Below, one piece after another: positions 1 through 4,428 of a DNA stretch of 7,717 bases. The stretch covers positions 1 to 7,717 of the forward strand of contig CAJMOS010000123.1 in assembly GCA_905215015.1 (NCBI GenBank), in the 5' to 3' direction. The notes under the pieces are model-generated. The model was not told the DNA's origin, ran no database searches, and saw only the letters and a list, made by a program, of their open reading frames with translations. The position numbers and the translations under genes were made by a program. How positions within the stretch are numbered: the first letter of the stretch is position 1; each line of letters starts with the position of its first letter. The stretch is from an uncultured bacterium (GTDB taxonomy: Bacteria > Spirochaetota > Spirochaetia > Sphaerochaetales > Sphaerochaetaceae).

Positions 1-46
1 AACTATCGCTTGCCACATTGGCGTTCAACACATTGCTGTCGCTCAT
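1..46 (-). CDS. N-terminus of an unidentified protein (partial)
   Basis: The reading frame starts with ATG at 46-44 and leaves the window after 15 codons (MSDSNVLNANVASDS). The start is supported by a strong Shine-Dalgarno sequence, GGAGGA at 60-55, eight bases upstream. Fifteen hydrophilic residues are too few to name a family, and there is no hint of a signal peptide in them. The upstream DNA is unusually rich in possible control signals: a sigma-54-like promoter, a hairpin over the ribosome binding site and repeated motifs, each listed separately. This suggests a regulated gene that is not part of the operon to its right. Sure of the start, not of the product. Confidence 0.6.
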   Translation of the reverse strand, partial: MSDSNVLNANVASDS

Positions 47-54
47 AGCCTCAA

Positions 55-73
55 TCCTCCGTACACCGGAGGA
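55..73 (-). promoter_or_regulatory. Hairpin covering the Shine-Dalgarno sequence of the left-edge gene
   Basis: A perfect 7-bp inverted repeat, TCCTCCG / CGGAGGA on the minus strand, has arms at 73-67 and 61-55 and a 5-base loop. The 3' arm is exactly the Shine-Dalgarno sequence of the gene starting at 46. Any mRNA that starts upstream of 73 could fold so that the ribosome site is paired. This would allow control by temperature, a small RNA or a protein, or the palindrome could be a DNA operator. The repeat is directly visible; the role is inferred. Confidence 0.5.
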
Positions 74-75
74 AA

Positions 76-92
76 TACAAGTGCTGTGCCAA
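76..92 (-). promoter_or_regulatory. Sigma-54-type (-24/-12) promoter candidate
   Basis: On the minus strand the bases TTGGCACAGCACTTGTA (92-76) match the sigma-54 consensus TTGGCACG-N4-TTGCW closely. The -24 element TTGGCAC is intact and the GG is 10 bases from the -12 dinucleotide. The -12 pair is GT instead of the usual GC, which is the main weakness. Transcription would start near 65, about 19 bases before the ATG at 46. The window also encodes a sigma-54 activator (6665-7717), so sigma-54 is presumably present in this organism, but nothing ties that activator to this site. Confidence 0.45.
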
Positions 93-98
93 TTTCTG

Positions 99-152
99 TA
101 ACTTGTTGCAAATATGATAGTTAACTTGTCTTTGGTACAAAGCCCATTTGCA
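99..152 (-). promoter_or_regulatory. Repeat-rich upstream region with a weak sigma-70-like promoter
   Basis: This AT-richer stretch upstream of the left-edge gene holds a direct repeat of TAACTTGT (99-106 and 122-129). It also holds an inverted repeat TGCAAAT / ATTTGCA (107-113 and 146-152) and a palindrome CTTTG-GTA-CAAAG (130-142). A weak sigma-70-like pair lies on the minus strand: TTGTAC (140-135) and TATCAT (119-114), with a short 15-base spacer. The repeats sit about 35 to 90 bases upstream of the predicted sigma-54 start, where an activator could bind. Only the repeats themselves are certain. Confidence 0.3.
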
Positions 153-173
153 TAGAATGCCGCAAGGAAGGCC

Positions 174-195
174 AAAAAAGGCAGAAGGAGCCTTT
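174..195 (-). terminator. Probable Rho-independent terminator after the 133-aa gene
   Basis: Read on the minus strand, AAAGGC (195-190) pairs perfectly with GCCTTT (182-177) around a 7-base loop, and the run of T continues to 174, giving six U in the transcript. It lies about 50 bases after the stop codon of the leftward gene ending at 245. The stem has only three G:C pairs, so it may be weak alone. A second, larger hairpin (187-201 with 215-224, containing bulges) overlaps it and would compete for the same bases. Confidence 0.5.
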
Positions 196-202
196 CAGGC
201 GG

Positions 203-254
203 GTCGTTTTGACACGCCGGCTCCCTCAGCAACCTGTTTTTGGGTCAAAACGAC
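203..254. repeat. Perfect 11-bp inverted repeat spanning a stop codon
   Basis: GTCGTTTTGAC (203-213) is exactly reverse-complemented by GTCAAAACGAC (244-254), with 30 bases between. The right arm contains the TGA stop codon of the leftward 133-aa gene (247-245). In that gene's transcript the stem would form at the very end of the coding sequence. It would exclude the partly overlapping hairpin at 187-224 but not the U-tailed hairpin at 174-195. No ORF or transposase lies inside, so this is more likely an RNA structure than a mobile element. Confidence 0.6.
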
Positions 255-646
255 TCGATGTCGATCTCCACATAGGGAAAATCCACATGCCGGGAGTCCA
301 GGAAGGCCGTAATATCCCCTTTGAAGGGAATCTCGCTGGATTTGAGGTCGGAGCGGATCTGTTCGTAGCAATCCTTCAGGTAATCATGGATCATGTCACC
401 CTCAGGCAGGCTGCAGCAAAGCCGGCGCTTGCCCACAAGATAGCGCTTGAACTGCCGTTGATAGAAGTCCAGCCACAGCGGGTCTGGAGAGTGCGTCTCT
501 CCACAACGCGCCATGAAGGCCTCCACCATGCAGTGAAGAGCCTCGAGCAGGGCGTTCCGCGCGGCGTACTGACGGGCCAAACGGTAATAGCTTTCCGCCA
601 TCACCCGCTCAGAAACCACCATCAGCTGTCCACCATTTGCCGACAT
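245..646 (-). CDS. Conserved-looking hypothetical protein, 133 aa
   Basis: I do not recognise this family. I start the gene at ATG 646-644 because GAGGA (658-654) lies seven bases upstream; the frame stays open far beyond, but only as a shadow of groES on the other strand. The protein looks soluble and mostly helical, with no signal peptide or membrane segment. Residues 18-47 (ESYYRLARQYAARNALLEAL and following) resemble a TPR-like helical hairpin, but one unit is not enough to claim the fold. The middle is basic (FYQRQFKRYLVGKRR, 61-75) and the tail acidic and hydrophobic. Cysteines at 39, 48, 77, 78 and 93 form no known metal motif. It is transcribed divergently from groES and has its own promoter and terminator candidates, so it is probably monocistronic. 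Confidence 0.65.
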   Translation of the reverse strand: MSANGGQLMVVSERVMAESYYRLARQYAARNALLEALHCMVEAFMARCGETHSPDPLWLDFYQRQFKRYLVGKRRLCCSLPEGDMIHDYLKDCYEQIRSDLKSSEIPFKGDITAFLDSRHVDFPYVEIDIESF

Positions 647-665
647 TTTCCTATCCTCGTAAGGC

Positions 666-694
666 AATATACTCACACTTTTGCCAAACGACAA
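666..694 (-). promoter_or_regulatory. Sigma-70-like promoter for the 133-aa gene
   Basis: On the minus strand TTGTCG (694-689) and TATATT (671-666) are separated by 17 bases, matching 4/6 and 5/6 of the sigma-70 consensus. Transcription would start near 660, which leaves only a short leader before GAGGA at 658-654 and the ATG at 646. The assignment rests on motif match alone. Confidence 0.35.
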
Positions 695-719
695 ACAAAA
701 ACAGCCTCGCACTTTCCTG

Positions 720-748
720 TTGCCGTTTCGGCATCTATTTACTATATT
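720..748 (+). promoter_or_regulatory. Sigma-70-like promoter for groES
   Basis: TTGCCG (720-725) and TATATT (743-748) with a 17-base spacer match 4/6 and 5/6 of the consensus. The start point would be near 755 and the leader about 72 bases long. The -35 box overlaps a small palindrome, TGCCG-TTT-CGGCA (721-733), and a second palindrome sits at the predicted start. The opposing promoter of the 133-aa gene has its -35 box only 25 bases away (689-694), so the two promoters may affect each other. Confidence 0.4.
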
Positions 749-754
749 ACAACG

Positions 755-776
755 CGGACGCCTGATAGGCGTTCCG
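755..776 (+). promoter_or_regulatory. Palindrome at the predicted groES transcription start
   Basis: ACGCCT (758-763) and AGGCGT (767-772) form a perfect 6-bp inverted repeat with a 3-base loop. With one bulged T at 773 the stem extends by CGG/CCG (755-757 and 774-776). It sits where CIRCE, the HrcA operator, usually lies in groE promoters, but the sequence is not TTAGCACTC-N9-GAGTGCTAA. It could be an operator for another repressor or a 5' stem that stabilises the mRNA. Confidence 0.4.
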
Positions 777-826
777 TTGTGTATCACATGCAAGCGTATA
801 TAACGTATTTGGAGGAGAAGATAGCT

Positions 827-1099
827 ATGAAAATTACACCGTTGGCAGACAGAGTGTTGGTGAAGGCTCAGGCCATGGAAACGAAGACCACCAGTGGCCT
901 TTACATCCCTGAGACCGCTCAGGAAAAGACCCAGATCGGTACTGTTGTCGCCGTTGGACAGGGCACCGAAAAGGTGAAGATGCTGGTCAAGCCGGGTGAC
1001 AAGATCCTGCACGACAAGTATGCCGGCGTTTCCGTGAAGGACAATGGCGACGAGTATCTTATCCTGAAGATGGACGACATTCTCGCCATTCTCGGCTGA
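827..1099 (+). CDS. groES: Co-chaperonin GroES (Hsp10)
   Basis: This 90-aa cytoplasmic protein forms the heptameric lid of GroEL and triggers release of folded substrates. Family signatures are clear: KITPLADRVLVK at the N-terminus, the mobile GroEL-binding loop around 16-32 with the hydrophobic contact GLYI (24-27), then QEKTQIGTVVAVG, and KPGDKILHDKYAG and YLILKMDDILAIL towards the end. The stretch from VGQG to PGD is about five residues shorter than in E. coli, so the roof hairpin (about 45-57) is reduced. I start at ATG 827 because GGAGGA (811-816) lies ten bases upstream and the family begins here; the open frame back to 209 is antisense to the 133-aa gene. No groEL follows; the next gene is convergent. 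T. pallidum likewise keeps groES and groEL apart. Confidence 0.97.
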   Translation: MKITPLADRVLVKAQAMETKTTSGLYIPETAQEKTQIGTVVAVGQGTEKVKMLVKPGDKILHDKYAGVSVKDNGDEYLILKMDDILAILG

Positions 1100-1124
1100 G
1101 TCCCTTCCACGATCCGATAGGAAA

Positions 1125-1159
1125 AACAAGAGCCACGGCGCGATGCTGTGGCTCTTGTT
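1125..1159. terminator. Bidirectional Rho-independent terminator between groES and the NUP gene
   Basis: AACAAGAGCCAC (1125-1136) and GTGGCTCTTGTT (1148-1159) form a perfect 12-bp stem that can extend inwards by three more pairs, one of them G:U. On the minus strand the stem is followed by a run of T, so it should stop the NUP transcript efficiently, 17 bases after its stop codon. On the plus strand the tail is only CTTGTTGC, so termination of groES is probably weaker. Confidence 0.85.
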
Positions 1160-1175
1160 GCATGCGCAGGTCCGG

Positions 1176-2201
1176 TCAGAGCCTTCCGGAAAGAATCGCG
1201 TCGACAATCACCTTGCCGACCTTGTAGTTGTTCTCCATGGCGGTCTTGAAGATGTCGGCCGCCTCGACCGAGTCGCCGCTGGAAAGCTGGTCGTCGAAGT
1301 CCTCATCCCAGAGCGAAGCGGCACTGGCGCCGTTCATGAAGACGTCGGTGTTGACCGCGTCGCGCAGATCGATCAGCCGGTCCAGCTTGCCCATGCGGTC
1401 CAGCACGACGGCGATGGCGATATCCTCCATCTCCGTGGTGGCGTAGGGATCGGGCGTGCCGTAGAACTGCGCCATCTTCAGGGCGTTCTTGTGGCTCCAC
1501 TCGCCTTTCCAGTAGTTGTCAGCGCTGACCGTGGCGCCACGCAGCACCTTCGGATCCCTCGTCGCCCAAGGAGCGTTGTCGAAGGCCGCTGCCATGAAGG
1601 CTCTCGTCCTCGGAGTGGTCTCGATCTTCACGTCCTTGACCAAGCCATAGAGCTTGTCGCAAAGCTGCTGGTCCAGCAACTTGTAGGAAGAGGAATCGTA
1701 TCCGCCGTCGTGGAACCAGGTGGTCTCGTAGGTTTCCGGAAGGTCGCGGGCGTCGGCAGTGTGGCCGAGGTCCCCGTCAATGATGCTGGTGACCACAAAG
1801 ACATCCCCCATCACCCCGTACTCGTAGTTGGCGCCGGCGCAACCGGTCGCAAGCACGTAGGCGTCGGAGAAATCGAAACGCTTGTCGTTCAGCACGCGGT
1901 CAAGGCTCATCGCGGCGTTGACCTTTCCCATGCCCGTCACGTACAGGGCGACCCCGTCCTTCACGTAGAGCTTGTTGCCCTGGAACCCGCCTTCGATCTC
2001 GTAGGCATCGCCACCCTTGCAGTAGGCGTCGTAGTAGTACTGCGCCTCGCCAGGGAAATCCCCGGTCATCTCCCCTACCTCGAACTTCGGCAAGATCAGC
2101 ACCTTGACCGGAACGGGAAGAAGCGTCTCCCGGGTGGCCTGCGCGGAAAGCCCGGACAAGGCAAGCAGAGCGGCAGCAACAGTCATCGCAACATGTTTCA
2201 T
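1176..2201 (-). CDS. Exported NUP-family purine nucleoside permease-like protein
   Basis: This 341-aa protein belongs to the NUP family, named after the Candida albicans purine nucleoside permease. A signal peptide is evident: MKH, a hydrophobic core (about 4-18) and cleavage after SAQA (19-22), which points to the periplasm or outside. The family block around 34-54 reads VLILPKFEVGEMTGDFPGE. Then come VTGMGKVNAA (88-97), ATGCAGAN (118-125) and TTEMED (255-260), which look like the substrate and phosphate sites of nucleoside phosphorylases. No membrane helix follows the signal, so direct transport by this protein alone is unlikely; nucleoside binding or cleavage outside the membrane is a fair inference. 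I chose ATG 2201-2199 because GGAGGAG (2214-2208) lies six bases before it; ATG 2204 is possible, while ATG 2216 would contain the ribosome site itself. It is separated from the helicase operon by 127 bases and ends at a strong terminator. Confidence 0.88.
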   Translation of the reverse strand: MKHVAMTVAAALLALSGLSAQATRETLLPVPVKVLILPKFEVGEMTGDFPGEAQYYYDAYCKGGDAYEIEGGFQGNKLYVKDGVALYVTGMGKVNAAMSLDRVLNDKRFDFSDAYVLATGCAGANYEYGVMGDVFVVTSIIDGDLGHTADARDLPETYETTWFHDGGYDSSSYKLLDQQLCDKLYGLVKDVKIETTPRTRAFMAAAFDNAPWATRDPKVLRGATVSADNYWKGEWSHKNALKMAQFYGTPDPYATTEMEDIAIAVVLDRMGKLDRLIDLRDAVNTDVFMNGASAASLWDEDFDDQLSSGDSVEAADIFKTAMENNYKVGKVIVDAILSGRL

Positions 2202-2226
2202 CATATTCTCCTCCATACAGGGAATG

Positions 2227-2328
2227 ATGCAACATAGGTCACAACAAAACAGCCCGATGCGTCAAGAACCATTTCCGTATTTGGAGAAAAAAGCACCACA
2301 ATGCAACAAAACCCATCGCCATGCAACA
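2227..2328. repeat. Three copies of octamer ATGCAACA upstream of the NUP gene
   Basis: ATGCAACA occurs at 2227-2234, 2301-2308 and 2321-2328 in the short gap between the helicase operon and the NUP start; the last two are exactly 20 bases apart, about two helical turns. A fourth copy in the opposite orientation lies beside the NUP terminator (1156-1163). A shorter TGCAACA lies upstream of the left-edge gene (110-104, minus strand). The gap also holds TTGACG (2265-2260, minus), a good -35 box without a convincing -10 at the right distance. A T-run follows the helicase operon (2292-2287, minus), but only a weak stem precedes it. The octamer is a candidate operator for a regulator of the NUP gene. 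Confidence 0.45.
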
Positions 2329-4428
2329 TCAATCCCGATACAAGAAGTTCTCGATATGCTCGCAGATCGTCCCGCTGGTAGTCTCGGGATGGAAGGACTC
2401 GGGCAGGCAGCGGAGCATGCCCAGGCCATAGGCCTTGTTCATCACCCGGCTGTCCAGCACCAGGACGACGCCCCTGTCGTCCTTGCTGCGCAGCAGCCGT
2501 CCGAAACCCTGCTTGAGCTTCATCGTCGTCTCGGGAAGGGCGATCTGCATGAAGCCGCTTCCTCCATCCCGGTCAATCGCGTCGCAGCGGGCCTTGAACA
2601 CCGGGTCCGACGGAACCTGGAACGGAAGCTTGACGATGATGACAAGCCGGAGTGTCTGTCCTGGAGCGTCCACCCCTTCCCAGAAGGAAGAGGTCGCCAT
2701 CAAGCTGGAATCCTGGTCCTGGATGAAGGAGCGAAGGAGCGAGAAGCGGTCGCTCTCCCCTTGGCAGAGCACATGCAGGCCTTCTTCCTGCAAGCGGGGC
2801 TCGATCTTGCTCCGCACCGCCTTCAGCATGGCGTAGCTGGTGAAAAGCACCAGGGCTCCGCCGCCGCTGGAGAGGATGCTCTGGAAGACAGTCTCCGAGA
2901 TATAGCGGATGTAGGGCTCCGGATCCGAACGGTCCAGCTCGGGCGCGTCGGCAGGGGTCAGCAGCAACAGGTTCCGCTTGTAGTCGAAGGGCGACGGATA
3001 GATGCCGGTGGCAAACGGGCGCTCCTCATCATAGGGCAGGCCCACCCTGCTCCCCCAGTATTGGAACCCCTCTCCCAGACTCAACGTCGCGCTGGTGCAG
3101 ACCACCGTGTCCTGCTTCTTGAAAAGGGCGTTGACCAGCAAAGGGGCGATGTTGAGCGGAGTGATCATGATCTGCATGCGCCGGCTCTTGTCCCTGCCCA
3201 TTTCGGGGTTGAACCAATGGATGTCGCTTCCCCATGCGGGAAAATCGCAGAAACGGGAGAGCACATTCCCCATCGCCTTGACCCTTTCGGAACGCACCTT
3301 CAGCTCCTTGAGCCGGAACTCCAGCTCCTCGGGGGCATGGTTCTGCTCGATGAACTGGTTGACCTTCGCAGCCATTCTGCCCGTCGCCTCGTAGACGGGC
3401 CTCGCCACATCGGCGAACGTCGCCAGCCTCGCCTGCTGCTCGACCGTCACCAGACAAGGCTGGTAGTCGTTCTTGGCGAAGAGCTGCACCAGGTATTGGT
3501 CGAGGGTGTCCACAGCCCCTCCAAGGAAGGCGATATCGTCAAGGATCCTGTCGGCCAAGGCTGGCACCGGCGCGTATTCCACCAGTTGCTCGATGAGCGA
3601 CGGGTGCTTGCCGCTCCGACGCTGGATGATCGAAAGCTGCCGCTTCAGCTCCTTCGGGTCGTAGGTATCGGTGAAGTAACTGGTGGCGTTTTCCTCGATG
3701 TTGTGGGCCTCGTCGAGAATCAGCCGGTTGAAGGCAGGCAGGATCCCGTCCCTGTCAAACTCCTCCTGGTTCTCATACCGCCAAGCGGCGTCGCTGAACA
3801 GCAGGTGGTGGTTGCTGATGATGATCTTCGCCTCCTTGGTGTGGCGTTTCGCCTTCTGATAGAAACAGGTGGTGAAATAGGGACACTTGAAGCCCAGACA
3901 CAGGTCACCGTCGCTGTTGATGTCGCCCCACAGGTCTCCGGGAAGCGGATAGGGATAGTCGCTCCTCTGCCCGCTCTCCGTCTGCCGCGCCCAGTCGGTC
4001 AACCGGCCCAGGTCGCTTGTGGGATCCTGGGCGAGCAGGGACGACTCGTCGCGCTTTGCCAGAAACCGTCTCAGGCAGAGATAGTTTCCCCTTCCGACGG
4101 CAAGGGCCACCTTGCACTCGGTGCCAAGCAGCTTGAAGAGCATCGGTATATCCTTCTCATAGAGCTGCTTCTGCAAGTTGATCGTGCTGGTGGCGACCAC
4201 GGTCCGCTCGTCGGGATGCTCCAGCGCATGCAAAAGGGCGGGAACCAGGTAGGCGAAGGACTTGCCGATGCCGGTACCGGCCTCCACCACCAGGATTCCC
4301 TTCCGCTCATAGGCCTCCCGTACCTGGAGCGCCATCTGCAGCTGTCCGTCACGGTACTCGTAGCCATGGAAGCCCTTGGAAAGGGCTCCTCCCACGTCAA
4401 ATACCTGATACACCTGTTCTTCGGTCAT
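2329..4428 (-). CDS. dinG: DinG-family iron-sulfur DNA helicase (downstream paralogue)
   Basis: This 699-aa cytoplasmic protein is a superfamily 2 helicase of the DinG/XPD group, which unwinds DNA 5' to 3' using ATP and acts on R-loops, D-loops and replication-repair structures. E. coli DinG is 716 aa. Walker A is EAGTGIGKS (49-57) and Walker B is DEAH (239-242). SATL lies at 446-449, FWEGVD at 582-587 and the arginine-bearing motif VI QGFGRLLR at 640-647. Four cysteines, C118, C177, C182 and C188, have the C-x4-C-x5-C spacing of the E. coli DinG cluster. No exonuclease domain precedes it, unlike Bacillus DinG. The start ATG (4428-4426) overlaps the TGA of the upstream helicase by 4 bp, so the two are probably coupled. 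It is the last gene of the operon; no strong terminator is visible. The exact subgroup (DinG or YoaA) is not settled. Confidence 0.93.
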   Translation of the reverse strand: MTEEQVYQVFDVGGALSKGFHGYEYRDGQLQMALQVREAYERKGILVVEAGTGIGKSFAYLVPALLHALEHPDERTVVATSTINLQKQLYEKDIPMLFKLLGTECKVALAVGRGNYLCLRRFLAKRDESSLLAQDPTSDLGRLTDWARQTESGQRSDYPYPLPGDLWGDINSDGDLCLGFKCPYFTTCFYQKAKRHTKEAKIIISNHHLLFSDAAWRYENQEEFDRDGILPAFNRLILDEAHNIEENATSYFTDTYDPKELKRQLSIIQRRSGKHPSLIEQLVEYAPVPALADRILDDIAFLGGAVDTLDQYLVQLFAKNDYQPCLVTVEQQARLATFADVARPVYEATGRMAAKVNQFIEQNHAPEELEFRLKELKVRSERVKAMGNVLSRFCDFPAWGSDIHWFNPEMGRDKSRRMQIMITPLNIAPLLVNALFKKQDTVVCTSATLSLGEGFQYWGSRVGLPYDEERPFATGIYPSPFDYKRNLLLLTPADAPELDRSDPEPYIRYISETVFQSILSSGGGALVLFTSYAMLKAVRSKIEPRLQEEGLHVLCQGESDRFSLLRSFIQDQDSSLMATSSFWEGVDAPGQTLRLVIIVKLPFQVPSDPVFKARCDAIDRDGGSGFMQIALPETTMKLKQGFGRLLRSKDDRGVVLVLDSRVMNKAYGLGMLRCLPESFHPETTSGTICEHIENFLYRD
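4244..4284. repeat. 41-bp identical segment, copy in the downstream helicase
   Basis: This segment encodes Walker A and its flank (EAGTGIGKSFAYLVP on the minus strand). It is identical base for base to 6490-6530 in the neighbouring helicase and has mismatches immediately on both sides. It includes the KpnI hexamer GGTACC. The rest of the two genes shows only short matches, the next best being 20 bp at 2669-2688 and 4825-4844 over the motif read as FWEGVD. Confidence 0.85.

Noticed and set aside
203..254. A miniature transposable element bounded by the 11-bp inverted repeat
   Set aside because: The right arm lies partly inside a coding sequence, I see no target-site duplication, and competing hairpins nearby favour an RNA structure.
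783..804. A second groES promoter with TATAAC at 799-804 as the -10 box
   Set aside because: Transcription would begin at about 811, inside the Shine-Dalgarno sequence, leaving no usable ribosome site.
209..826. An N-terminal extension of groES of about 206 codons
   Set aside because: It is antisense to the 133-aa gene. GroES proteins begin at the ATG at 827, which has a strong ribosome site.
647..826. A CIRCE heat-shock operator before groES
   Set aside because: No TTAGCACTC-N9-GAGTGCTAA or near match is present; the palindromes there have a different sequence.
2217..2328. A Rho-independent terminator for the helicase operon at the T-run 2292-2287 (minus strand)
   Set aside because: Only about three pairs precede the T-run. 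I could not find a convincing GC-rich stem, so I did not list it as a terminator.
2217..2328. A sigma-54 promoter upstream of the NUP gene
   Set aside because: Minus-strand GG and GC pairs occur, but their spacing is 8 or 14 bases rather than 10.
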